From Pelobates cultripes (Eukaryota > Chordata > Amphibia > Anura > Pelobatidae), in NCBI GenBank assembly GCA_933207985.1, contig OW240918.1, forward strand, positions 15,977,032-16,041,031: 64,000 nt of DNA, read 5' to 3'. Every line of letters begins with the position of its first letter. Within the stretch, counting starts at the first letter, position 1. A model generated the notes under the pieces. That model did no database searches and had not been told where the DNA came from. It worked only from the letters and a program-made list of their open reading frames with translations. Both the position numbers and the translations under genes were made by a program. Positions 44,690 to 56,610 of the stretch are shown here, piece after piece.

Positions 44690-47600
44690 CTAATGTAAGA
44701 AAAAAACAAATCAGGATATTATTCACAAAGCTTCTTTTTTTTTTTTGCAAAGGACAGTGCAATAAAATTAACAAAATACCTTTTGTGTTTATAAACTACA
44801 TGCATTATTAATGGATGTTACTACTTCTGTGGCATATATAATTAAGCAATGTATCTAATAAAATTATTACAAATCTTTCTGCATTCACACTTTCTTCATT
44901 CCTTTAATTTCATATATCCCAACCAAAACAAAAAAAACACATTAAGTTAGTCCCTTTTCTTTAAATACAAAGTAAAGGCAGCGTTGTTTTTAAAACGGAA
45001 AACAAAATGGTACAAACTTTCTCTTAAAGTGACAGCACCCTTTAAAGTATTATTGCGTCACCAATAGTGTGCTGCACAGGTTCTTTGTTCCAACTCAGTA
45101 ATGTTAGTAACCTAGTTAAACGTCAATTAACCCCATAAACATTTCCACATACAGTACTGAGCGTCCAACATTGCTCCTCCAGCAGATTTTGGGCTACATG
45201 CCCCAACATATGCTGCCCATCAAAAATTAATACAAAATTTTTTTATTTAATTTTTTTAAAGTGATTGGAAATACTGCCTAAACCAATAATAGCTGCATTC
45301 AGCTGATATTGGCTTTTAGATATCGCTATTTGTGGCTTTAGAATCCTAGGTGAACACGCTATAGAAGTACGTGCATGGGCAGGTAAAACATAACGTGGGC
45401 TTATACCTATTGTAAATTTTGCAAATCATTGCCGTTCTAAACAGCTGTGTGCAGAGATACAGAAGACCTGCAATAAAGTATCAAAGTATGCAGTCTGTTA
45501 TGTTGTGTAGAGCAGTACTTTAATTTTGGCGCTTCTAGCATTTGTTGATACACTAGGACGCTAAGAGCTTTCCCTGAAGCTGGGACAAAGACCATACATA
45601 AAACTTGTTATGATTATGTTCGAACCCTCCCTTACTGATGAAGGTTGTGGTTGTTTATTAGAGTTTGCAAACACACTTCAGCACATGCCGGATCTTACAA
45701 GAAGGACAACAAAAACAGACATGATTGATAAACTCATCATTCTATCTGCCTGAAGCTCCATTCAAACTATTTGCTCAGTGACTGCTCAAACACAACAACA
45801 AGATCAGACTCTTCTTGGCACCAGAAAATGAAACAGACAGCGCCGGCCGCGAAGGTAGAAATATTACACAATACGAAGCAAAAATCTTTAAAAAGAAACC
45901 AATAAGGAAGAGTTTACAATTTTGATAACAGTAGGAAAAAACATGTAGGATAATGTAAAAAGACATGCTATGGAAGAGAGAGACTTTGGAGTTATTTTAA
46001 GCTCATCTTTCACAAGATTCTCGAATATATGACTTGAATATTGTGTGAGCACTTTTCCTGGATATCACATTGAGGTACATTCTCAAAATACAAAAAAAAA
46101 AAAAAAAAGTGTAAGAAACAAAGAATGTACCTAGCCTGGAAGAAAACATGCATGTGTTTTTAAAGTTAAATGCCACTGCATCCATTTACTACAAGGAAGA
46201 GATCTCACTCGTTCCTAGCTGTGACACCTTGGTCAATGTAAAGCAGGCTGACTCTTCCAAAACACAAACAGAAACGGTCAAATGCATTACTTATAAGTAA
46301 TAACAAGAGATCTGCTGCCACGCTCCAGAATGCACACACATGTAGGATACCATGTACCACACAACATTCTTGACAAGAGGGACTCAACATTGGCTAACTA
46401 GCAAAAAGAAGTAAACCATGCTTGCATAATGTCATTGTAAGAGGGGATCATGGGATAATTTGCACATCATACCACAACTGTGTCTTTTAATAAGACAGTC
46501 GGGCAATCACGAAGTTGAGTTAAAATTAAAAACTGTAAGGACCATAACAACAACAGCTCAATGTTGCCATTAAATCACCAATATATGCCTGTAGATGGGC
46601 TGGAATGTAATTTAAATGGAAATGGTCTGCATAAGAAAATAGTCATAAACAACAGCTGTCGCCCATGAGTGTAACACCCTATTAATCTTGACCATACTGT
46701 TAATATATATTGAAAATACATGTTATTGAAGGTAAGGGTGTGATATAGAAATAAAATAGCATCTCAGGGGTTTTGGAGACATCCATAAATCACACAGAAT
46801 TATTTACTTATGTGAGAAATGTTGGGAATTCAAAGTGAATTTCAAATTTGATGGACTGTTTTGGGCACCATAACATCCAAAATTAAGTTGCTGTGGCGAT
46901 GCTCTTGCCCGATACTTCCTGTGCCTACTGTTATCTAGTATTTTCAAAAAGCGGAAGGACGGGTGGCAGGTTGATCTGGAGCACCAGGGATTTTCTGGCA
47001 CCATAACTACTTAATTTTGCTTAAGTTGCTATGGTATCCAAACTGGTCCTTTAAGTCCAAATTTGCTGAACTGGAAAACATTTCTAAACTAGCTCTGCTT
47101 ACAGTTCAGCTACTTTGGCCTGAAACTTTAAATTCACTCGAATTTCCTGACAATCCTCACTATAGTGAATAACTTTGATAACCTTCAGTCTCAGGGTTTA
47201 TTATGCCATTACAATCCCAAAAATGGTTATATTTTCCCATAATATACACTTCTTTAAAAAGTATAATCTCAATAATGTGTGTTCTCTTTAAATTGTGACC
47301 AGGAGAAGTCAATTCATGCAGGTTTTACAAGCTGCTGTGACACCATGACTTGTATAGATGAAGCCTCTGTAAAACATACAGTACGCACCTTGTTCTACAT
47401 AAATAATTTAAATCGCACATTGTGAAAAGGTTGTGTAAAGCCAGACCTTTCCATTCTGGGAAGGCTGATATTTCAAAGAAGCTGTTTATTCAAATGTGAG
47501 AATATATATTCTTCCATTTCACAATTTAAGACAAAATATAGATTCCTAAATTTTACAGGTAAAAGCCAGGGTATTGTACAATTATGCCCACATAAATATA

Positions 47601-48556
47601 TTCATTCAGAAAGATTACATATGGTCTACAATAGGGGGTGGTCAATAAAATGGAATTCCAGCTATTATAAAACTACAATTCCCATGATGCTTTGCCAACC
47701 TAACTGGGGATCAATCATTTTATAACCTCTGGTCTACTTTTTATTTTTTTTATCATCTCATAAATGAATTCAAAAATAGTCTTATCAAAAGATAGCATTT
47801 GCACTGCTTTCTATTCAAAACACTGAGTGAATATATTTCCGCATGAGAAAAAATAAATTGGCCTCTTGAGGAATTGTTTTCGAAAGATTAATCCGTCTTT
47901 TTCTAGATTCTTTTCCCCAAACGAAATTCATGGAGGAATTGAAAGATGAATTTTATCATGGACGTTGTAATCACCTACTGCTCATTATCATAGGTAGAAA
48001 GACATATTTAATAGCTCAAAACTCCCTGTAGAATTATGTGTATATATGGATTATCCCCTCCTACACAGAGATCTAAAAATACTTCATTAGACCTTACTAT
48101 TGAACTGAGTGAACGAAGCCCATTTGTCTGATGCTAAGAGATAATAGCAACTTTTAAATGACATTTAGGTTAGTGATTACATTAACCTTCCTGCGTCTGC
48201 AAGAACCAGCTGGAATGGAAACTACGACACGCTCTACAGTATGGGAAAGAGTATAGTAGATAGGTGTCATGAATACGTCTGCTGTTATTTCAATTTCGGA
48301 GATTGAAAGAATCCACCTGAACGGACACAGTAATGGACACAGCTCCCCTTCCCTTAAATCTAGAATAGGCTGGCATTATCTCAGATCTAATAGTGACAAT
48401 TTTACGTAAAAAAATTTAAATGGTGTCTAGGTATCAAGAGAGCTTTCTCCATCCAGTAGTAAATAATTTTTTCAAGAGACAATTTAAGCACCATAATAGG
48501 CCACAAAAGGCACCTAGCCACTTCATCTCAATGAAGTGGTCTAGGTGCCACTGGTT

Positions 48557-49071
48557 TTAAAGGACCACTATAGTGCCAGGAAAACATACTCGTTTTCCTG
48601 GCACTATAGTGCCCTGAGGGTGCCCCCACCCTCAGGGTCCCACTCCCGCCCGGCTCTGGAAGGGGGAAAGGGTTAAAAACTTACCTTTTTCCAGCGCTGG
48701 GCGGAGAGCTCTCCTCCTTCTCTCCTCCTCCGTTCCTCCTCCTGGGCTGAATGCGCACGCACGGCAAGAGCTGCGCGCGCATTCAGCCCGTCGCATAGGT
48801 AAGCATTTACAATGCTTTCCTATGGACGCTTGCGTGCTCTCACTGTGAAAATCACAGTGAGAAGCACGCAAGCGCCTCTAGTGGCTGTCAATGAGACAGC
48901 CACTAGAGGATTAGGGGGAAGGCTTAACCCATTCATAAGCATAGCATTCTTAACCCATTCATAAGCATAACTGTTTTTCTTTATGAAAAAATGGGTTAAC
49001 CCTAGCTGGACCAGGCACCCAGACCACTTCATTAAGCTGAAGTGGTCTGGGTGCCTAGAGTGGTCCTTTAA
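48557..49071. mobile_element. Kolobok/T2-like MITE, complete
   Basis: Starts TTAAAGGACCACTATAGTGC and ends CTAGAGTGGTCCTTTAA. A small internal duplication repeats TTAACCCATTCATAAGCATA at 48925 and 48951. A partial sister fragment (CACTTCATCTCAATGAAGTG) lies just outside at 48488-48555. Confidence 0.87.
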
Positions 49072-49969
49072 GCCTGCATGTGAAAACAGTCATTCTGCAG
49101 TAACGGAAATGTTTGCATTAAAGGGTTTAAATGCCCTTAGAGGCTGTCACTCCTCTAAAATAGGCGATGGAAACTCTATTTCAATCAGATATTCCCATTA
49201 ACAGACCATCTGGTTGGAGTTTTGCAGTTCATGCGCACTAGCCACCCAATGCTTTGAGCACTGGATTGGCTGAGATCATGCAGCTTTATGATCTTAGCCA
49301 AAGTGGCAAAGCTAGGCAGGAATAAAAAGCATTAAACACATTTTTATTTCTAGCGCAATATTGTTCCTGTAAGTACTAGACTTCATTTTAGTGGATGCTG
49401 TCCCTAGAAATTTACTTTTAAATTCTCATCATTTAAATAATCTCTGAAAACTGTTCACAACCAGCTCCCAAGTAATTATTTTTGGATTATTGTAGCTTCC
49501 TCAATGAGCCCACGAAAGCAGTGACCACACTGAACCGGTCAAGCAGAATTGAGCAAAAATTTGTAGAAATCAAAATAATTTAGCCCACACCTGAATAAAT
49601 CTTAGATTTGTTCGAGTGGTGATTTAACTTATTGTGATTCATAGGAATCTATTAAAACTAATTTTTGCACGATTCAAATGTCAAATCAGTATCAATTTGC
49701 AGTTCCAGTGTACTGAGCCCAACAGAGAAGTATGCTGACTGTGTACTTACTGTATAAGACAAAGCTCCGACAACAGAAGGAGACAGACTTGGACAGTGTC
49801 AGTGCCCTTTAAATTCTGATCGGTTCCATGTAAAACTTTTTCAAAACAAAAATTGACATAACACAAGTGACAGGCCCTTCATTAAAAATTGGTTTATTAC
49901 TGTTAAAAAAAAAAAAAAAAAGTGTCATTCTTGGCAAGCATTAGACAACACCCGCAAAAAAAAAAATAG

Positions 49970-50480
49970 ATTTAACCTGGTTGGCACAACACCACAGAAT
50001 CCCAATGACTGTCATCTCACTTGACAGAGAAAAGGCGTTTGATCGCCTTCTTTTGGCAGTTTCTCTACCACACTCTTGCATGGTACAGGTTCCCAACAGA
50101 ATTCCTCTTTCTTCTACAAGCTGCATATCAGGCACCACAAGGAGCACTCATTCCTAATGTAACCCCACCACAGTTCTAAATTCTCAATGGAACAAGACAG
50201 GGATGTCCTTTATCCCCACTTTTTTTGCCCTTTCCTTGGAATCATTACAGCCGGCTATACGTAACAGTCAGGAGATAGAGGGTATGAGAATTAGGAATGA
50301 ATCATTTAAAGTATCTGCATACGAGGATAACATCTTATGGACATTAACAAACCCTGAAAAATCAATTGAAGTGCCATTAACCCTTATCCAAACGTATTCT
50401 GAAATCTCAGGATACAAACTTAACTTCAAGATATTTGAACTCCAGCAGGTACATATCGATATATATTCTGCTTAGAAAGC
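49970..50480 (+). mobile_element. Decayed L1 reverse transcriptase fragment
   Basis: Pieces read SLDREKAFDRL, LNGTRQGCPLSPLFFALSLE, IRNESFKVSAYEDNILW and EISGYKLNF, the conserved order of L1 RT blocks. The catalytic FADD is changed to AYEDN, so it is dead, and frameshifts are present between blocks. Confidence 0.85.
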
Positions 50481-50569
50481 TTGCAAAGAAGATTTTTCTT
50501 TCACATATGAAATCTATGTATTTGGGGTACATCCAGGAACTGGGGAAATAATGTACATGGATTAAGTGG

Positions 50570-50882
50570 ATTATGTGTCATGCTGAGGGGAGGAGATGTG
50601 TGGGAGGTAACATGTATTTTATTGGTTACTGTAATAATTACTGTGGGTGTCTCCCTTGAATGGGAGAATTGCTTAAAAGCAGGCATGTGACTTTAAACCT
50701 CAGTTCAGTTCTGCTCCTGATGCTGTGTGTCGTCCAGTCGTTGGGAAACATATGGGATACTTTTGGATTACTTTACTAACCGTGAATATTATTCTCTTGG
50801 GTTTTATTACTTTTTCCTGAGCCTTATTTGGATTACCAGCAGAGATAATCTGTGAAAGACCAACACTCTGCTACACTAACAG
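50570..50882 (+). mobile_element. Putative solo LTR inside the L1 fragment
   Basis: About 310 bp with no L1 similarity lies between L1 RT and C-terminal pieces. It begins near TGTGTCATGCTGAGG and ends near CTGCTACACTAACA, i.e. TG...CA ends. It has a TTAAAAGCAG TATA-like box, followed by CAGTTCAGTTCTGCTCC like an LTR start region. No coding sequence. No target duplication could be confirmed. Confidence 0.35.
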
Positions 50883-51000
50883 ACAACCATAGCCAAAAAC
50901 AAAACAATGTTAACAGCCTCACTTCACATATCCAAAACAGTATCAAAATATGGGACCCAGAGTTCAATGGAGATACATCTTTACCCTGGTAATAGGATTG
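50883..51000 (+). mobile_element. L1 ORF2 C-terminal end fragment
   Basis: One frame reads NSIKIWDPEFNGDTSLPW then TAA, matching VWNPWLEGDTSLPW at the end of the plus-strand L1 ORF2 near 4300. It is the natural continuation of the RT fragment at 49970-50480 after a large internal loss. Confidence 0.75.
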
Positions 51001-51034
51001 ACCATGACTCTACAAACCTTCTGTAACTCAGTAT

Positions 51035-51626
51035 AACCCCCTGGTGCCCAATCAGCACTCCATATGACCACATGGTGCCCACTCTGTATAACACTAACTC
51101 AGTATAACCTCCTGGTTCCTACTCTATATAACACTCAGCACAGAGTATGACCCCCTGATGCCCACTCAGCACTCTGTATAACACACCCTGTATAACACCC
51201 CCCCCCCGGTGCCCACGTTATACAGAGTGCCCTCCAGCCCCGGTAACTCTGTATAACACACCCTGTATAACACACCCCCTGGTGCCCACGTTATACAGAG
51301 TGCCCTCCAGCCCAGGTAACCCTGTATAACACACCCTGTATAACACCCTCAGCACCCTGTAACTCTGTATAACACACCCCCTGGTGCTCACGTTATACAG
51401 AGTGCCCTCCAGACCAGGTAACCCTGTATAACACACCCTGTATAACACCCTCAGCACCCTGTAACTCTGTATAGCGCCCTCAGCGCTCTGTATAACACCC
51501 CGTGCCCACGTTATACAGAGTGCTCTCCAGCCCCGGTAACCCTGTATAACACACACCCTGTATAACACACCCCCTGGTGCTCACGTTATACAGAGTGCCC
51601 TCCAGCCCCGGTAACCCTGTATAACA
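51035..51626. repeat. Complex minisatellite of TATAACAC-type units
   Basis: Repeats of CTGTATAACACACCC, CCCTGGTGCCCACGTTATAC and AGAGTGCCCTCCAGCCC form higher-order units of roughly 100-120 bp from about 51190, with less regular units before. GTATAACAC and GTTATACAG are inverted to each other, so units can fold. The ORF at 51568-51218 on the minus strand is an artefact of the repeat. Confidence 0.9.
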
Positions 51627-51645
51627 CCCCCCCCCGGTAACTCAC

Positions 51646-51750
51646 GCTCGAGTTTGGCGCCAGCCGAGTGACTGCTTCCGGCTGACTGTCACACTTTCCC
51701 TGCATGACGTCATCCACACAAACTTCCAGCCGGGTGGGCGGAAGTGACGT
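51646..51750 (-). other. ZRANB3: Probable non-coding exon 1 of ZRANB3
   Basis: The minus strand reads CTCGAGC followed by the donor GTGAGTTACC, so an exon would end at 51646. The segment is GC- and CpG-rich, contrasting with the AT-rich surroundings, and carries ETS and CRE motifs. The translation start lies in exon 2, which begins with a good acceptor six bases before its ATG, so an upstream non-coding exon is required. The exon's 5' boundary (transcription start) cannot be seen and 51750 is a guess. Confidence 0.5.
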
Positions 51751-51765
51751 CACCAGCACGTGAGA
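51665..51765. promoter_or_regulatory. CpG-rich promoter with ETS and two CRE motifs, probably bidirectional
   Basis: Two perfect TGACGTCA CRE sites lie at 51705-51712 and 51745-51752. The second is fused to an ETS site as CGGAAGTGACGTCA (51739-51752), a composite typical of vertebrate housekeeping promoters. CTTCCGG (51675-51681) is a second ETS site, and CACGTG (51757-51762) is an E-box. There is no TATA box. In human, ZRANB3 and R3HDM1 are divergent neighbours, so this element may also drive R3HDM1 to the right; that is an inference from synteny. Confidence 0.6.
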
Positions 51766-52339
51766 GCCACATGTTTCTCTAAACAAACTGTCACTCAGGA
51801 CCTTGTAGCTCCCACTCACCCTCACATACTCTCACATACCTGTGATACAGATTATTGGGTATTCCATACAGGCTCTCCAGGCCCATCACCCTCAGCCAGC
51901 CTTCTGATGGAACCAGGCTGCTTCACAGTGATGGGAGTTGACATTCACAGCACTTGGAGCTGCAGGCACACCACAGGCCTGCTCCAGATATGGCTATCAA
52001 TGGATATCAGTGTCATTTACTAAAGAGAGAGTTGGAGGTTATTCAAACTGAATAATAATAATAATGTCATTTAAGGCCAAAGTAGCTGAACTGGAAAATA
52101 CATTCTCCAAATAAGCTATGCTTCCAAATCTACTGCTTTGGTCTAAAATGTGCAATTCACTATGAATGCCCAACAATTCTCACATCACCCATTACGGTGA
52201 TGGCAGCCTTTAGCTCTCCAAGTTCTGATTTCTATCAAATTAAATCTGAATTGTAAAGCTCATGTTAAAATAACACAGCTCCAAATATTAACCATATTGC
52301 CAAATAAGATATTTTACTTTGAATGATCCCATTCACATC
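51766..52339. other. Upstream flank of ZRANB3, no exon recognised
   Basis: If the promoter is bidirectional, a 5' exon of the plus-strand neighbour (R3HDM1 in human) should begin here. No clear exon with a good donor or known R3HDM1 coding sequence can be seen. Bases 52060-52330 are AT-rich. Confidence 0.4.
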
Positions 52340-52812
52340 TTAAAGGACCACTATAGTCCCAGGAAAACATACTCGTTTTCCTGGCCCTACAGTGCCCTGA
52401 GGATGCCCCCACCCTCAGGGTCCCACTCCCGCCCGGCTCTGGAAGGGGGAAAGGGGTTAAAACTTACCTTTTAACAGCGCTGGGCGGGGAGCTCTCCTCC
52501 TCCGATCCTCCTCTTCTCCTCCCCGTCGGCTGAATGCGCACGCGCGGCAAGAGCTGCGCGCGCATTCAGCCGGTCACATAGGAAAGCATTCATAATGCTT
52601 TCCTATGGACGCTGGCGTGCTCTCACTGTGAAAATCACAGTGAGAAGCACGCAAGCGCCTCTAGCGGCTGTCAATAAGACAGCCACTAGAGGAAATAGGG
52701 GAAGGCTTAACCCATTCATAAACATAGCAAAATGGGTTAACCCTAGCTGGACCTGGCACCCAGACCACTTCATTAAGCTGAAGTGGTCTGGGTGCCTAGA
52801 GTGGTCCTTTAA
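52340..52812. mobile_element. Kolobok/T2-like MITE, complete
   Basis: Starts TTAAAGGACCACTATAGTCC and ends CCTAGAGTGGTCCTTTAA. It is close to the 21552 copy throughout; the CATTCATAAACATAGCA block is shortened. Confidence 0.87.
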
Positions 52813-55070
52813 TTTGCTACAAGACGGAGTTCAGTAAATAACATTGTAAATAACATGACACCCAGCCACCCTGGAGGCTGTTTGAACATCATTGGAAATT
52901 TAAATCTTAAAAATCTAGAAGCTTAACTGTAAGAGATCCATAAATATGTTAGCACTGTTAATGCAATGTATTAAGATGTTTATTTTTTTTAAATTCTTTG
53001 TTTATAGTTCCAGGTAGATCAAGGAGGGTCCTCCTTCCAAGGTGAGGGAGTAGGAAAATAAGGGACAGGAGAGGTTAAAAGTAGAAAGTTAATAAGTTGT
53101 ATTTTAATACTTTCCCTCAGGGAAGCTGGTTAGACACAGTTTGAGAGTGACAGGTCTACTTAAAAAAGGGAAAATGAAAGTGTCTAAAAATTGTGTTATT
53201 TATCATGCGTTTTACTGAACATTTTCATAGTCTCTGTAACAAAGTTCCTGCCAAGGAAGCAGAGTGTTAAATATGAAAGAAAATTGTTCCGTGGCAAACT
53301 GGAAGTACAGCTGATTGAGAATGTTTAGGCTTACATTTAAAATTCACTTTGAATTCCCAAGAATTCTTACTTTAGCAAATATCCCCGTGATACATTATGT
53401 ACATTTAATGGCACTCCAACCAGTGCACCATTTCAATGATTGGATCAGTTGTTACTTCTACAGAGGGCTCCCAAATGCTGTCCAATATGCCGATAAAGAC
53501 GTCTCGTGGTTTATATTTCTTTTATCGTTTTGGTCTTTAGTACAGTACAGATGTTTGGCTTGATAAATTTAAGTTTGGAAAAAACACTTTGTTTCAAAAT
53601 TGTGGAGATCCTTGTTTTTGTACTGATCGCAAATATGTCTTCTTCATCCACTCAAAAAAAATCAGAAAATTCTACATAAATAAAGAATATAAAAAAAAAC
53701 CACAAAAGAACAACAAAAATATAATGGGGACAGGGAAGATCACACAACAGTACACATAAAAAAGTTGTTTTTATTTTTCAGAATGTTGTTTTCATTATAG
53801 GGTCAGTCTAGGTGCCCTAATCACTCCAGCACATTGTAGTGGTTATGGTGCTCTGGTGCTGTCCCACAGTAAATATCAAAATATTTGACACTTGTTCTCA
53901 GCTCGCCTCTCTGATATATAGCTAAAGCAGAAGTTTCCCTTCTGCAACAGATAAATCAATGTTGTGCCAGGTTGAGAAATAGAATTGATGTCACTAATGC
54001 TGTTAGCAGTTAGTAGTCGTGGTATTTGGACTATCCCTTTAAGATATTTAACAAGAAGGACAAATAGAAATTAGCATCTGCAAATAACACTGCAACATTA
54101 TATAAATGGCAAAACATGAAGAAAAGACTTCATATCCCAGTTGCCTAATAAAGCAGCAGGTGTGACATAGTAATAAATGTTGCAGTGCGGTATCGGGCTG
54201 CAAACGAAACGCCCAGAGATTAAACAAAAATAGAATCGAAGAGCTAGACTGAAAATAGAGAATGACAAATAACGCAAACGTGGACTGAGTATGGAGAGGT
54301 GACACCATTAAAGTGTAGGGTATAGGTTTAAAACAGAGTTCTCAATCAGTGGATCTAAATGGCATATGGCCATATCCTCCACATATCAAGTGAGATACAA
54401 AATTGTGAGACAGATGTGTTATTGTCACATACCCAGAGATGTTGATTGTGCTATAAAGGGTAAATCTTGATTAATAGTTGAACCCATATAATTTTGTAGT
54501 CCTTGAGCAGTAACGTAAGGAAATGAGATTCAAGTACTTTGAAAAGAGAAACATGTTGAAGGGTTACTCCAACTCTCTTTTTTTTTAATTATTATTATTT
54601 GAGGGTTAATAATACACTATTAGGCATTTGGTCCACCGCTTTTTATTGCATATAAACTGGTGAAAATAGATCAAAAGTTACCTTGAATCCAGCGCCTGGC
54701 CAAGTTCTCCCCAATCAGTTCCACTAGTCCTCTGTGGTTACCGCACATGGTCCGTGGTCCAATCCCATGTGGGGAGGGAGGGTTGCACAGAGGGAAGGAG
54801 GCACCGAAGAGGGCTCAAGGAGCAAAATGAAGTTATGGGGAACAGAGAAGGGAGGGCTACATGTATTAAGAGAATGTTAAGGAGAATGGACGGGGGGTTC
54901 ATGGAGGGCTCAATTTAATGTAATGTGATGGAGAGGGAGAGTTTCACAGTGCTGCCTCAAAGTGAAGAAGGTGATTACATCTGTCTAATGACAGACTTGA
55001 TTTTTGCACAGAATTGACATACACAGTCCATAGTTCTAGAGTGACTGAGCCATGGAGTGACTGTTCTGCT
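52813..55070. other. Non-genic stretch
   Basis: AT-rich sequence without a recognisable gene. A MITE-like remnant (TAGGTGCCCTAATCACTCC, TGTAGTGGTTATGGTGCTCT, end ATCCCTTTAAGA) lies at about 53800-54045. Confidence 0.6.
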
Positions 55071-55335
55071 TTAAAGGAACACTATAGGGTCAGGCACACA
55101 AACATGTTTTCCTAACACTATAGTGTTAAAAACACCTGTGCAGCACTACCCTAGGAAGCACCAATAGTAGCCATCTGAGGAGTGGCCAGTGGAGGTATCC
55201 CTAGGCTGTAATGTAAACATTGCATTTTCCCTTAAAACACAGTGTTTAGTGCAAAAAGCCTGAAGGGAATGATTCTACTCACCAGAACATATAGAATAAG
55301 CTGTAGTAGATCTGATGACTATAGTGTCCCTTTAA
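55071..55335. mobile_element. Kolobok/T2-like MITE, short
   Basis: Starts TTAAAGGAACACTATAGGGT and ends GACTATAGTGTCCCTTTAA. It is the same subfamily as 28766 and 59479: shared TAGGCTGTAATGTAAACA and AAGCCTGAAGG blocks with the latter. Confidence 0.85.
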
Positions 55336-55467
55336 TGACTCTTTCTGACCAGTAAAAGGTTAAACCAATCAGGAGCCTCTCGTTCTGATCTATGGGGTCT
55401 GATCTCATCCCATAAATGTCTGTCAAGCTGAATAAACTAATACAGTAGTTCTATCAGTTTAAGTAAG

Positions 55468-56094
55468 TTAAATACTTATGTAAAAGGAAAGCACATCTGT
55501 GTTGTAGGAGAGATCTTTCCAATTTATGTGTGCGGTATGCAGAGTCGGTACATACAAGTTGGATGGAATTGACACAACAAATGAGGAAGTAAAAACGGTG
55601 TCAGAGCAATTGATGTATTGTAGCTCTCCCAATTTAAAGACATCAATGCAGTTATAGGCTGCTCCTAGCTGGGACAGTGACTGGTTCTCACTGTACCATA
55701 ACCTGTGCAACCATGGAAAGATATTATGTTGCTTGGGGAGAACCATCACTTTTTTTACTGATTATTTCTAATAATAAACACATTAAATCACTGGTGGCTC
55801 ACCTTGGCTTGGCAAATATTTGGGGACCATATCTCCAAAGGATTTAAAGCCTTCAGTTACTGGCGTACAGCTTACAGGCTGGTTGAGCTTGATTGGAAAT
55901 GTGGTCTGGAAACAAATGCCTAGATGAGCCGTAACTGTAATAGAACATATCAAGTCAATGAAAATAGAAACCGATTTAGACTTAGACCACACAGTCGGGT
56001 GACGTGTTTTTATTAGCCTCGCTACCCTGCCAGTATCACCAATAAAGGTAATAATAGAATTGCAGAGGTTAGCATTGTAACACTTGTTGAACAC
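55468..56094 (-). other. Unidentified region with two open frames
   Basis: ORFs at 56094-55783 (103 aa, with IITFIGDTGRVARLIK) and 55749-55468 (93 aa) follow one another on the minus strand. They resemble no family I can name with confidence. They could be a decayed retroelement, or chance. Confidence 0.2.
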
Positions 56095-56210
56095 CTGTCA
56101 GCATCAGATGACCAGAGAACATTTTCAGTAAATCCACCACATAAAATTCCTAAAGACTCCAGATATCTCCAGATACTAAGTAAAAAGCTGACTTTTCACC
56201 AGAAGCCCTC

Positions 56211-56610
56211 TTAGAGGGACACTTTAGGCACCCAGACATTTTGTCTCATTGAAGTGGTTTGGGTGCAAAGTCCCTGTCCGCCTTAATCCTGCAATGTAAA
56301 ACAATGCTGTTTCAGAGAAACTGCAATGATTTCATTAGTGCTGGGACTGCCTCTGCTGGGTGTCTACCGGACAGCCACTACAGGCACTTCCTGCTGTTTT
56401 CATGGAGTTTCACTCCATGAAATAATGCTATGCATGAGGACATCTAGTGTCTTGTAAACCCCATAGGAAAGCATCGATTCAATGCTTTCCTACAGGGAGA
56501 CCAAATGTGCGAGCTGCTCTCACCACACGTCGTTGGGTTCTCTCTTGGTGCTGGCCACGGAGGAAGCAGAGACAGAGCCAACGCAGAGGAAACTAGAACA
56601 AGGTATGCCA
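56211..56610. repeat. Diverged Kolobok-like MITE fragment
   Basis: TTAGAGGGACACTTTAGGCA begins it, a mutated terminus, followed by a CATTGAAGTGG block and the ATAGGAAAGCAT and ATGCTTTCCTA inverted pair seen in other copies. No clear right end. Confidence 0.55.

Larger units (their letters stand above)
44690..51645 (-). other. ZRANB3 intron 1
   Basis: Between probable exon 1 and exon 2. It holds a Kolobok MITE (48557-49071), L1 fragments split by an LTR-like insertion (49970-51000) and a minisatellite reaching the donor. Bases 44690-48480 are AT-rich and contain nothing further that I recognise. Confidence 0.6.

Noticed and set aside
51218..51568. 116-aa minus-strand ORF.
   Set aside because: It is translation of the minisatellite; repeated VCYTGLPGLEGTLYNV strings reflect DNA units, not a protein.
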